Below the pieces are notes generated by a model. That model was not told the origin of the DNA and did no database searches. It saw only the letters and a program-made list of their open reading frames with translations. The position numbers and the translations under genes are program-made. Below, piece by piece: positions 32,474-41,529 of a stretch of DNA of 64,000 nucleotides (its first letter is position 1; every line of letters begins with the position of its first letter). The DNA is taken from positions 1 through 64,000 of the forward strand of contig NZ_KB893313.1 in assembly GCF_000374065.1 (NCBI RefSeq). The letters are read 5' to 3'. Source of the stretch: Spirosoma luteum DSM 19990. GTDB taxonomy: Bacteria > Bacteroidota > Bacteroidia > Cytophagales > Spirosomataceae.

Positions 32474-34819
32474 ATGAAAAGACTACCGTATTTTCTGCTC
32501 GCCCTGACCCTTAGCGGGGCCTGGTTGATACAGGGGTGTTCCAGTCATTCGTCCAGCCTGGCCGATGAGGAAAAACTGCCGGATCAGGTTAGCTACAACT
32601 TCGATATTCGGCCTATTCTGTCCGATAAGTGCTCGGCCTGCCACGGCCCCGATGCCAACAAACGGGAAGCCGGTCTCCGGCTCGACCAGCCCGAAAGTGC
32701 CTTCAACGCGCTGAAAGAACACCCAACAGCCCATGCACTGGTAGCGGGAAAACCGGAGTTATCAGAAGTTTTTTTACGCATCTCGGCCACCGATACGTCA
32801 GTGATGATGCCGCCCCCCTCATCAAACCTGAAACTGTCATCCCGCGAGATAAAGCTGATTGAGAAGTGGATTAAACAGGGAGCTACCTACGAAAAACACT
32901 GGGCGTTTGTTGCCCCCAGGAAACCGACTCTGCCCACCGTCAGCCGGAAAGACTGGCCAAAGAATGACATTGATTACTTCATCCTCCAAAAGCAGGAGCA
33001 AAAAGGACTGGTCCCCAATGACGAAGCGGATAAAGAGCGGTTACTCAAACGATTGAGTCTTGACCTGACAGGTTTGCCCCCTACGCTGTCCATGATGGAC
33101 CGGTTTCTGGCCGATAAGCGCCCCGATGCTTACGAAAAAGCCGTCGATGAATTGCTGAAAAATCCTGCTTACGGGGAGAAAATGGCTCTCCACTGGCTGG
33201 ATGTGGCCCGGTACGCCGATTCACATGGCTATCAGGACGATGGCTACCGTACCCAATGGCCCTGGCGCGACTGGGTAATCCACGCCTTCAACAAAAATAT
33301 GCGGTATAATGACTTTGTCACCTGGCAACTGGCGGGCGATTTACTGTCCAGTCCCAACGGTTTTGGTGGGCCGGGAACCCCTACAAAGGAGCAATTACTG
33401 GCAACGGGTTTTAACCGGAACCACAAAATAACCGAGGAAGGGGGCACAATACCGGAAGAATATCGAACGATGTACGTAACGGATCGCACGGATTTACTGG
33501 GCAAGGGACTCCTGGGTGTAACGATGGAATGCGCCCACTGCCACGACCATAAGTACGATCCATTTTCCCAAAAAGAGTATTACAAACTCTTCGCTTTTTT
33601 CAATAACGTGAAGGAAGTAGGCATCGAGTCGGTGATTGGCGGGCCGGACACCTACGCCAAAAAACCCCTGATGGAAATCTGCGACGAGGATATACAGGGT
33701 ATCCTCTCCTTCGTGAATAAGCTGGACACCAACAAGTTGATCGTATCCGTAATGGGTGACCTGGATACAACCCGCAAAACATTTATCCTGAAACGGGGTG
33801 TGTACGATGCCCCCGGCGACGAAGTTCAACCCGGCACCCCGGCAGCTATTTTACCCTTCAACGAGCAGTATCCCAAAAATAGGCTGGGGCTGGCTAAGTG
33901 GATGTTCGACCGGAAAAACCCGCTCACGGCGCGGGTGTACGTCAATCAGGTGTGGCAGGAATTCTTCGGAAAAGGCATCGTCAAAACACCGAGCGATTTC
34001 GGGATGCAGGGTGAACTTCCCTCCCACCCCGAGCTGCTTGACTGGCTGGCGGTCGATTTTATGGAGCACGGCTGGGACGTAAAACGGCTGGTGAAGCAGT
34101 TGGTCACTTCGGCCACGTACCGGCAGTCGGCGGTGATTAGCCCGGTAAAACTACAGGCTGACCCGGATAATCTACTCCTGGCTCGTGGCCCGCGCTATCG
34201 TATTGAAGCGGAGTTTGTGCGGGACCTAGTCTTGAGCAGCAGCGGCCTACTGAACCCAACAATCGGCGGCCCCAGTGTAAAACCTTATCAGCCCGATGGC
34301 TTGTGGGAAGGGGCTACATCGGGCCGGGGTTTGTTGTCCATGTACGTCCAGGATCATGGCGGCAGCCTGTACCGGCGGGGCATGTATACTCTCATCAAAC
34401 GAACGGTTCCTCCACCATCGCTGGCCATTTTCGATGCCAGCAACCGCGATATGTGCGAGATTCGACGGTTGAAAACCAACACCCCGCTACAGGCACTGGT
34501 CATGCTAAACGACCCAACCGTACTGGAGGCCTCGCGGGTGCTGGCCGCCCGGCTATTACAGGAACGGAGTGCCCCGGCAGACAAAATAAACCGGGCCTTC
34601 CGGCTGATTGTAAGTCGAAAACCAAACGAGAAAGAAACGGCTCTGCTGACGGCTTACTACAAAAAAGAGCTAAAAACGCTCACTAAATCCAGCGTTGAGA
34701 AATCACTGGCCGTTGGCGAGTACCCCATTCCTTCGCAGATTGACAGAACGAAACTCACGGCCCTGATGCGGGTAGTTACCACCATCTACAACCTGGAAGA
34801 AACCATTACCAAGTCCTGA
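32474..34819 (+). CDS. c-type cytochrome / DUF1549 / DUF1553 lipoprotein
   Basis: The 781-residue protein has a signal peptide with lipobox (LIQGCSS), so it is an envelope lipoprotein without the membrane domain of its paralogue at 28.6 kb. Domains in order: planctomycete cytochrome (CSACH at 53-57; Met in VMMPPPS), DUF1549 (NDIDYFILQKQEQKGL, LSLDLTGLPP, WLDVARYADSHGY; second CAHCH at 353-357) and DUF1553 (YVNQVWQEFFGKGIV, LVTSATYRQS). Planctomycete members are often longer. A DUF1501 gene follows after 5 nt. Confidence 0.9.
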   Translation: MKRLPYFLLALTLSGAWLIQGCSSHSSSLADEEKLPDQVSYNFDIRPILSDKCSACHGPDANKREAGLRLDQPESAFNALKEHPTAHALVAGKPELSEVFLRISATDTSVMMPPPSSNLKLSSREIKLIEKWIKQGATYEKHWAFVAPRKPTLPTVSRKDWPKNDIDYFILQKQEQKGLVPNDEADKERLLKRLSLDLTGLPPTLSMMDRFLADKRPDAYEKAVDELLKNPAYGEKMALHWLDVARYADSHGYQDDGYRTQWPWRDWVIHAFNKNMRYNDFVTWQLAGDLLSSPNGFGGPGTPTKEQLLATGFNRNHKITEEGGTIPEEYRTMYVTDRTDLLGKGLLGVTMECAHCHDHKYDPFSQKEYYKLFAFFNNVKEVGIESVIGGPDTYAKKPLMEICDEDIQGILSFVNKLDTNKLIVSVMGDLDTTRKTFILKRGVYDAPGDEVQPGTPAAILPFNEQYPKNRLGLAKWMFDRKNPLTARVYVNQVWQEFFGKGIVKTPSDFGMQGELPSHPELLDWLAVDFMEHGWDVKRLVKQLVTSATYRQSAVISPVKLQADPDNLLLARGPRYRIEAEFVRDLVLSSSGLLNPTIGGPSVKPYQPDGLWEGATSGRGLLSMYVQDHGGSLYRRGMYTLIKRTVPPPSLAIFDASNRDMCEIRRLKTNTPLQALVMLNDPTVLEASRVLAARLLQERSAPADKINRAFRLIVSRKPNEKETALLTAYYKKELKTLTKSSVEKSLAVGEYPIPSQIDRTKLTALMRVVTTIYNLEETITKS

Positions 34820-34824
34820 CGGCT

Positions 34825-36279
34825 ATGGAAAAAGAAATTCTTGAACACGGACTGAATTTTAACCGGCGTCGGTTCCTGTCCCGGCTGAGTTTGGGCCTGG
34901 GCAGTGCGGCCCTGGGGTCGCTGCTGGTACCCGACCTGTTCCGGGGCAGTGGAGCAGACGAAGAAGGGTTTACACCCAGTATTCCGCACTTTGCGCCCAA
35001 AGCCAAGCGAGTCATCTACCTGTTCCAGAACGGGGCCCCCTCGCAGCAGGAATTATTTGATTACAAACCAAGGCTGCGGGAGCTGATGGGTCAGGAAATA
35101 CCACCCTCCGTGCGGGGGGCGCAGCGACTAACGGGCATGACGGCCAACCAGAAAGAGTTTCCACTGGTCGGCTCCTTCGTTGATTTCAAGCAGTACGGCC
35201 AATCGCGGGCGTGGGTCAGTGACTTACTCCCCTACACAGCCAAGATTGTGGATGACCTCTGCATTGTGAAATCCATGTATACCGAAGCCATCAACCACGA
35301 CCCGGCCCTTACATTTCTGCAAACGGGGTCGCAACAGGGTAACCGGCCCAGCATGGGTTCCTGGCTGAGTTACGGATTGGGTAATGAAAACAAAAACCTC
35401 CCTAATTTCACGGTGCTGCTATCGCGGGGTATTGGCAATGGGCAGGGGGTTTACTCTAAATTATGGTCGAACGGGTTTCTGGATTCTATCCACCAGGGCG
35501 TTCAGTTCAGCAAGGGCGAAGACCCCGTATTGTACCTGCGCGACCCGGAGGGCATGAACCGACAGGAACGCCGGGCCATGCTCGATAACCTGGCCCAGTT
35601 GAACGACCTGTCGTACCAGGAATTCGGCGACCCAGAAATAACGGCCAAAGTGAAGCAGTACGAGATGGCGTACCGGATGCAGACCGCCGTGCCCGACGTG
35701 ATGGATTTATCGAAGGAGTCGGACGATATCATCAAACTCTACGGCCCCGATTGCCTGGTGCCCGGCACCTTCGCGGCCAACTGCCTGCTGGCCCGCAAGC
35801 TGTCTGAGAATGGCGTTCGGTTTGTGCAATTGTATCACCAGGGCTGGGATCAGCACGGTAATCTACCCTTCGAGATAGCCAAACAGGCGAAAGATGTGGA
35901 TCAGGCATCGGCGGCCCTGGTAACCGACCTCAAACAACGCGGTTTGCTGGATGAAACGCTGGTAATTTGGGGGGGCGAATTTGGCCGTACCAGCTACACG
36001 CAGGGCAAGCTCACGAAAGATAACTACGGGCGCGACCACCATCCCCGGTGTTTTACCATCTGGATGGCTGGCGGGGGTATCAAACCCGGCATGGTATACG
36101 GCGAAACGGATGAAATGGGCTATAACATTGCCACCAACCCGGTCCACGTTCACGACTTTCAGGCAACCGTACTGCACCAGCTGGGGCTCAACCATGAAAA
36201 GCTTATTTTCAAACACATGGGCCGCCGGTACCGGCTGACGGATGTGTCGGGAAAAGTGATCAACGACATTATTGCCTGA
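34825..36279 (+). CDS. DUF1501 protein, Tat-exported (second copy)
   Basis: The 484-residue paralogue of the first DUF1501 protein has a twin-arginine signal (FNRRRFLSRLSLGLGSAALG). Body motifs include VIYLFQNGAPSQQELFDYK, HDPALTFLQTGSQQGNRPSMG, YHQGWDQHGN, VIWGGEFGRTSYTQG and GRDHHPRCFTIWMAGGGI, with His/Asp residues that could bind metal. It starts 5 nt after the partner gene, so the pair is translationally close. The two DUF1501 proteins are clearly diverged from each other. Confidence 0.9.
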   Translation: MEKEILEHGLNFNRRRFLSRLSLGLGSAALGSLLVPDLFRGSGADEEGFTPSIPHFAPKAKRVIYLFQNGAPSQQELFDYKPRLRELMGQEIPPSVRGAQRLTGMTANQKEFPLVGSFVDFKQYGQSRAWVSDLLPYTAKIVDDLCIVKSMYTEAINHDPALTFLQTGSQQGNRPSMGSWLSYGLGNENKNLPNFTVLLSRGIGNGQGVYSKLWSNGFLDSIHQGVQFSKGEDPVLYLRDPEGMNRQERRAMLDNLAQLNDLSYQEFGDPEITAKVKQYEMAYRMQTAVPDVMDLSKESDDIIKLYGPDCLVPGTFAANCLLARKLSENGVRFVQLYHQGWDQHGNLPFEIAKQAKDVDQASAALVTDLKQRGLLDETLVIWGGEFGRTSYTQGKLTKDNYGRDHHPRCFTIWMAGGGIKPGMVYGETDEMGYNIATNPVHVHDFQATVLHQLGLNHEKLIFKHMGRRYRLTDVSGKVINDIIA

Positions 36280-36296
36280 TCATCTGCGTAATGTCG

Positions 36297-36382
36297 AGTG
36301 GCTTTTGTCATCCCGACGCAGGAGGGATCTCAAGCGTTAGGATAATCGAGATCCCTCCTGCGTCGGGATGACAAAAGCCACT
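36297..36382. repeat. long perfect palindrome (REP-like)
   Basis: Perfect 35-bp arms (36297-36331 and 36348-36382) surround a 16-nt loop. The stem contains CATCCCGACGCAGGAGGGAT. It lies between the second DUF1501 gene and the following membrane gene. From memory, similar words recur between genes in other Bacteroidota, but only one copy is seen here. Confidence 0.85.
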
Positions 36383-36434
36383 GGTATTCAGATAGTTAAG
36401 TTCTATTTTTTATCTTCATGCTTTATATTCCCCA

Positions 36435-38612
36435 ATGCGTAACAAAGTAATTGGTTTGGCGGAGCGGGGTTTGTTTGCTTCGGCCGTATTTATCCTGTTT
36501 CTACTGCTGTTCGAGAGCAGACTGGAAATCCCGGTCTGGTTGCAACCCGTAGGGCGGATGCATCCGCTACTACTTCATTTCCCCCTGGTTATCCTGTTGC
36601 TGGCTGTTGGCATGGAAGCCTTCCGCTTCAATAAAGTGTACGCGACTAATGATTTTTATCAGGTCTTTTCATCTAATTTATTACTGGCCGGGGCTTTATC
36701 AGCTGCTATAACGGTCATTATGGGGCTGTTACTGGCTACCGAACCGGGCTATACCGGTTCGGTGGTGCAATGGCATAAGTGGGCAGGGGTCAGCGTTTTT
36801 TTGGTGGCCTGCTTTATCTACTGGTTTCGCACAAAGCCCTGGTACAACCGGGCCATCGCCCAAACGGGGGCGGCTTGTATGGGATTGATACTGATTGGCG
36901 CGGGGCACTACGGCTCGGTCATCACCCACGGAGCCGACTTCATTACGGAGCCAATTATCAAAACCCAGCGAGCCGCCCCGGTCGACTTTCAGCAGGCGAT
37001 GGTTTTCAACGACGTAATCAAACCCATTTTTGAGCAGAAATGTACCACTTGCCATAACCCCGACAAACTGAAAGGTGAACTGAATCTGACGAATGCCGAG
37101 GCCATCCGTCAGGGAGGTAAATCCGGAAAGTTATTCGTGCCGGGGAAACCCGACGTCAGTTTATTGCTGCGACGGATTCACCTGTCCACTACCGAAAAGA
37201 AACACATGCCGCCGTCGGGGAGAGCCCAGCTTACCACCGCCGAAATCCGGCTTCTATCATTGTGGGTGAAGGGTAGTGCCGCGTTCGACAAGCGGGTGGC
37301 CGACCTACCCGTAACGGATTCATTACGCTTTATGGCAGCCGCTATGTTCAAACCAGCCGAAGCTGCTAAACCGGAGTTTACATTTGATGCGGCCGATGAT
37401 GAAACGGTCAAAAAACTGAATACCGATTACCGAACCGTTGCGGCATTGGCCAGGGAGTCACCTGCCCTGGCCGTTAACCTGTACAACAAAGCAGCTTACT
37501 CGCCTAACCAACTGCGGGAACTAAGTCCCGTTAAAACGCAGGTCGTATCCCTTAACCTGACGAAGTTGCCCGTAAAAGATGCGGATTTAAGTCTGGTGGG
37601 TCAGTTTGAGAACATACAGAAACTGGACCTGAATTTCACCGATATTACCGGGAAAGGGCTAAAAGAACTGGTGCCGCTCAAACACCTCGAGAGCCTGACG
37701 CTGTCGGGGACAAAAGTAGCCTACACGGATGTGCGCGACCAGTTCAGGGCATTCAAAAATCTGAAAACCGTAACCCTGTGGGAAACACCCCTGACCGATA
37801 CTGAAATCAGTCAGTTGAAAAAAGCAAATCCGAAAATCACCTTCATTGCCGGGTTCGATGGGGACAAGAGCGCGCCCATCAAACTCAACCCACCCCAGGT
37901 CAGGAACAGCTCCGTTATTTTCAGTCAGCAGCTACCGCTGAAAATAATCCACCCTATTCGGGGTGTTGAGCTTCGCTATACTACGGACGGCTCCGTACCG
38001 GATAGTATTCACTCGGCAATACTTACCAGTCAAAAGATGGTTGACCAATCCACATCGGTGAACGTAAAAGCGTATAAACCGGGCTGGTTCAGCAGTGATG
38101 TCGCCACGTTTACCTTTTACAAAAGTGCTTACAAACCGGATAGTGTACGCTTGTTGTTGCCGCTCAATCCAGTCCATCAGGCGGCTGGTGCCCATACCTT
38201 TTTTGACAGGAAACTAGGCACCTTCAATGCCAACAGCCCCGCCTGGGCCAACAACTGGGCCGGTTTCAGGAAAAACGACATGGTGCTGGTGTCCCTGTTC
38301 GATAAGCCGGTCAGTCTTTCATCCGTTGCCCTACGGGTGATGATAGAAGAAGAAACGAGTATTTTCCCACCGGGCACCATTGAAATTTGGGGGGGTGAAA
38401 ATGAGGGTAACCTCCGTAAACTAACGACGCTCACGCCCGATATGCCCGTCAAAAAAAGTCCGCACGAACTCAAGGCCCTGGTGACCAGTTTTTCCCCTCA
38501 ATCCGTTTCCTGCCTGAAAATTATTGCCCGGCCCCTGAAAGAAATCCCGGCCTGGCATCCAAATAAAGGCAAGCAGGCCCTGCTGCTGGTAGACGAAGTG
38601 TTTATTAACTAA
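36435..38612 (+). CDS. membrane c-type cytochrome with leucine-rich and chitobiase C-terminal-like domains
   Basis: The 725-residue protein starts with about four or five membrane helices (residues ~10-175, DUF2231-like, MHPLLLHFPLVILL). A planctomycete cytochrome domain with CTTCH at 203-207 and Met in KHMPPSG follows. A leucine-rich stretch (about 375-455; NIQKLDLNFTDITGKGLKEL) and a chitobiase/hexosaminidase C-terminal-like domain (GVELRYTTDGSVPDS) come next. It probably relays electrons or binds sugar at the inner membrane. Its last ~40 codons recur as a decayed copy at 42.7 kb. Confidence 0.85.
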   Translation: MRNKVIGLAERGLFASAVFILFLLLFESRLEIPVWLQPVGRMHPLLLHFPLVILLLAVGMEAFRFNKVYATNDFYQVFSSNLLLAGALSAAITVIMGLLLATEPGYTGSVVQWHKWAGVSVFLVACFIYWFRTKPWYNRAIAQTGAACMGLILIGAGHYGSVITHGADFITEPIIKTQRAAPVDFQQAMVFNDVIKPIFEQKCTTCHNPDKLKGELNLTNAEAIRQGGKSGKLFVPGKPDVSLLLRRIHLSTTEKKHMPPSGRAQLTTAEIRLLSLWVKGSAAFDKRVADLPVTDSLRFMAAAMFKPAEAAKPEFTFDAADDETVKKLNTDYRTVAALARESPALAVNLYNKAAYSPNQLRELSPVKTQVVSLNLTKLPVKDADLSLVGQFENIQKLDLNFTDITGKGLKELVPLKHLESLTLSGTKVAYTDVRDQFRAFKNLKTVTLWETPLTDTEISQLKKANPKITFIAGFDGDKSAPIKLNPPQVRNSSVIFSQQLPLKIIHPIRGVELRYTTDGSVPDSIHSAILTSQKMVDQSTSVNVKAYKPGWFSSDVATFTFYKSAYKPDSVRLLLPLNPVHQAAGAHTFFDRKLGTFNANSPAWANNWAGFRKNDMVLVSLFDKPVSLSSVALRVMIEEETSIFPPGTIEIWGGENEGNLRKLTTLTPDMPVKKSPHELKALVTSFSPQSVSCLKIIARPLKEIPAWHPNKGKQALLLVDEVFIN

Positions 38613-38683
38613 CCGGTTGGTCTCCTGTCGAGCCTTTACGGTATTCGTTCAGTAAATGGACAACGAGTTACCCAAAGTAACGT

Positions 38684-39835
38684 TCATCCAACATACCGAA
38701 GAAGCAGGCCGATAACGGCGGCTCCACCAATAACGCTCAGTTCGGGCAACTTCTTGAATCGGTACAGCAGGCCGATTGTTAGTAGCGCAATCAACACGGC
38801 AGGAACATCTACTAACTGGCGACGGGCCAACACAACTACCGCTCCCGCAATGGCACCAACAGCGGCCACGGTTATCCCATCCACAAACGCCTTCACACCC
38901 AGATGCTTCCCCCATCGTTTAAAGTAAGGTGCCGGTAGCACGGTGAACAAATAACAGGGTAAAAACGTAGCTAAAGCCGCTACGCAGGCGCCGGGAAAAC
39001 CCGCTACCAGATAGCCAATAAATGCCACAGAAATGACGACCGGTCCGGGCGTAATCATCGCCACAGCAACAGCATCCAAAAACTGTTCTTCGGTCAGCCA
39101 GCCGTATTCCTTAACCACCCCTCCGTACAAAAACGGTACGATGGCAAGGCCACTGCCGAAGACGAACGCCCCCGCTTTGGTAAAGAAAACAGCCAGCTTC
39201 CATAAGACCGAGTCCGTTGGTTGGGCCAGCACCTGCAACAGCACCGGTGCCAGGCTGTGGCCCGTTCCTGGACGGAGTGCTTCGGGCGGAGCTTTTACCA
39301 GCCAGAAAATAACCCCCGACAACAGCACCAGCCAAAGCAATTCAGACTCCATAATGGCCGTACTTAGCGCAGATACGATAAATAAAACCCAACCTAAACC
39401 ATCTTTTCCTACCGTCCTGGCAGTTAGCCTGTAGGTACCGATGGCGACAATACCAATGACAGCAGCACCAATACCGTAGAAAATAGCCTGCATCCAGGGT
39501 AATCCGCCGAAACGTACATACGCCCAGCCCAGCCCGATTACCATCAGGAAGGAAGGCAGAACAAAGGCGCCCCCTGCCAGGGTTGCGCCAATTATCCCGT
39601 AGTGAACGTAGCCGAGGTAAATGGCCAGTTGAGCCGCCAGTGGCCCGGGGGCTAATTGAGCCAGGGCCAACCCTTCCCGGTAGTCCTCTTCGCCAATCCA
39701 CTGGCGATGCGTCACTAAGTCACGATGCATGGCGCTGACTAAGGCGGGCGGCCCACCGAAGCCAAAGGCGCCTAAGTGCAGAAAGTACCGTACCAGATCC
39801 GTTCTGGTGTAAGGGGACAGCGTCGGAGTGATCAT
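38684..39835 (-). CDS. chrA: chromate transporter
   Basis: ChrA of the CHR family exports chromate by proton-driven antiport. The 383-residue protein carries the two homologous halves of long-chain ChrA: GGPPALVSAMHRDLV, QWIGEEDY and ALAQLAPGPLAAQLA in the first, and SGLAIVPFLYGGVV, WLTEEQFLDAVAVAMITPGP in the second. About ten membrane helices are expected. It is the last gene of the minus-strand chromate cassette, 11 nt after the DUF1259 gene. Confidence 0.95.
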   Translation of the reverse strand: MITPTLSPYTRTDLVRYFLHLGAFGFGGPPALVSAMHRDLVTHRQWIGEEDYREGLALAQLAPGPLAAQLAIYLGYVHYGIIGATLAGGAFVLPSFLMVIGLGWAYVRFGGLPWMQAIFYGIGAAVIGIVAIGTYRLTARTVGKDGLGWVLFIVSALSTAIMESELLWLVLLSGVIFWLVKAPPEALRPGTGHSLAPVLLQVLAQPTDSVLWKLAVFFTKAGAFVFGSGLAIVPFLYGGVVKEYGWLTEEQFLDAVAVAMITPGPVVISVAFIGYLVAGFPGACVAALATFLPCYLFTVLPAPYFKRWGKHLGVKAFVDGITVAAVGAIAGAVVVLARRQLVDVPAVLIALLTIGLLYRFKKLPELSVIGGAAVIGLLLRYVG

Positions 39836-39846
39836 GGCCAGGGTAC

Positions 39847-40875
39847 TCAGTGTTTCATGGCACCAGTTTTCCCCTTTCCCAACTGATCCAGCGCTGCCCG
39901 GAATCCCTTCGCCAACTCTGTAGCCGGTCCCCGGCCGTAGTAGTGCAGAAAAACGGTGCGGGGCTGATCCCCCAGCATGTGGTGATGTAGTGCAACAACT
40001 TCCAGGTTGTTTTTCCGCAAGGCTTTTACCACGTCGTTTACTTCGCCCTCCAGCATGGCTATGTCGCCCGCAATGTGAGCGGCATCCTGCTTACCGGCAA
40101 ACGACGCCCACGAGTTCAAGCCGATGGCGGCTGTCATTTCCGCACCCATGGCCACAATCTGCACATCGTCACGACCAACCGTGTACTTATACGTAGGCCC
40201 ATTGACTACGCCTTTGTATTTAGTGATTTCATCCAGTACAGGCAGGTCGAAAAATTCTTTACCCGTTTGCGGACTGGGCGAAGGAGCAGAGGTGTTGCCG
40301 CTCTGTGCGGCTGGATTAGCGGTGGCCCCACCGCCCGGCTGGTTTGCCGGAAAGAGTTTCGTGTTGCGGATGGCGTTGGCGTACTTATTGGCCAGCTCAG
40401 CTACGTCGCCCATGCCATGCAGGTGCATGTAAAAAATGCGCGGTTGTTCGTAGAAGAAATGATTATGAATTGCACCTACTTCCAGGCCGGCCGCGTGCGT
40501 CGCGTCGATGAGCGGATTGACCTCGGCTTCGAGCAACACCGTATCGCTCATCATCACGGTTTTTTTGCCATCCAGCGTTTTCTTGAAGGCTACCCATCCC
40601 CCAAAACCGAATGGAATTGGCACCGGTTCGTCCTTTAGGCTGACCTTCAGGTCATTGCGGGGTAAGGAAACTGAGTATGTAGCCTGCGCTTCGTTGTAGG
40701 TACCTTTTTTACCCAGGGCTGCACTAATGGCCTCCTGTTCGGCCGTAGTCAGAGCGGGCGTTATGCCAGCCGGCTTCGGTAGGGCAGCCGTAAGCGAAGT
40801 GGTATTGTCGGATACACCACAAACAGGAATGGCACTCGCGGCAACGGCGGACTGTAAGAAATATCTGCGTTTCAT
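39847..40875 (-). CDS. DUF1259 protein (LppY/LpqO-like)
   Basis: The 342-residue protein has an N-terminal signal (MKRRYFLQSAVAASAIPVC), Tat-like with only KRR and possibly lipidated at Cys. Two DUF1259 repeats each contain a His-rich metal-binding-like motif: HNHFFYEQPRIFYMHLHG (about 143-160) and LHHHMLGDQPRTVFLHYYG (near 310). A Pro/Ser-rich linker joins them. Genes of this family are often seen beside chrA; the exact role is unknown. It is likely periplasmic and co-transcribed with chrA. Confidence 0.9.
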   Translation of the reverse strand: MKRRYFLQSAVAASAIPVCGVSDNTTSLTAALPKPAGITPALTTAEQEAISAALGKKGTYNEAQATYSVSLPRNDLKVSLKDEPVPIPFGFGGWVAFKKTLDGKKTVMMSDTVLLEAEVNPLIDATHAAGLEVGAIHNHFFYEQPRIFYMHLHGMGDVAELANKYANAIRNTKLFPANQPGGGATANPAAQSGNTSAPSPSPQTGKEFFDLPVLDEITKYKGVVNGPTYKYTVGRDDVQIVAMGAEMTAAIGLNSWASFAGKQDAAHIAGDIAMLEGEVNDVVKALRKNNLEVVALHHHMLGDQPRTVFLHYYGRGPATELAKGFRAALDQLGKGKTGAMKH

Positions 40876-40921
40876 AGCTCTGTAAAAAACTGTTTACCTA
40901 TTAATTTGAGAAAATGAAGCA

Positions 40922-41461
40922 TTAAAAAACCAGGCCCGCCTGCAAGCCAAGGGTGGCCGAAACAGGATGGTTATTGCCGACACGAATTGGAAGTGGAAAG
41001 GCCACAAAGTAACTGACTACCTGCCCATGCCGGACAATTTTGTTGATGACCGGGGTAATCCCATACCGACCAGATGTTTCAAACGCCAGCCGCCCGGCAA
41101 ATGTTATATCATGACCCAGGTTAACCAGTATACCTGGATGAAACAGCACATTGGCTACCCGGCTGCTCCCGTTTTCAGCCCGGATGAGGGGAACTACCTC
41201 CATCGAAAAACCGACCCCTCTGGTTTTCCATAGATTCAATCCAATCGGAAAGCCCACCATGTAATAGTCCCTAAAGTTGGTTTCGCTCCCGTTCTCACTG
41301 ACCGAAACGAGAGGGTGCAGTATGCCCAGGTAGCCTACCATCCGGGGATAGGTAAGCTGAGTTGGTGGAGGAGCCTGCGGCTGGGCCAGTACACTAGTGC
41401 TACTGGCCAGCACCAGCAAAAAGACAGTCAGGGCAAAAGAGGTTCTCATGGGATAACGCAA
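40922..41461 (-). CDS. hypothetical outer-membrane beta-barrel-like protein
   Basis: The 179-residue protein starts at the first or second Met (MRYPMRTSFALT) with a signal peptide ending near VLAQ. The mature part has short alternating strands (DYYMVGFPIGLNLW, GVGFSMEVVPLIR) and ends GLVF. No family is recognised. It sits in the chromate cassette between the ChrB-AraC gene and DUF1259, 46 nt from the latter, so a link to chromate handling is positional. Confidence 0.7.
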   Translation of the reverse strand: MRYPMRTSFALTVFLLVLASSTSVLAQPQAPPPTQLTYPRMVGYLGILHPLVSVSENGSETNFRDYYMVGFPIGLNLWKTRGVGFSMEVVPLIRAENGSSRVANVLFHPGILVNLGHDITFAGRLAFETSGRYGITPVINKIVRHGQVVSYFVAFPLPIRVGNNHPVSATLGLQAGLVF

Positions 41462-41529
41462 TGTCTGGTAAAGACGGCTTGTTTTTACGGCAAGGATACA
41501 CCCGATGATGACCGGAAAATAGAACGGAT

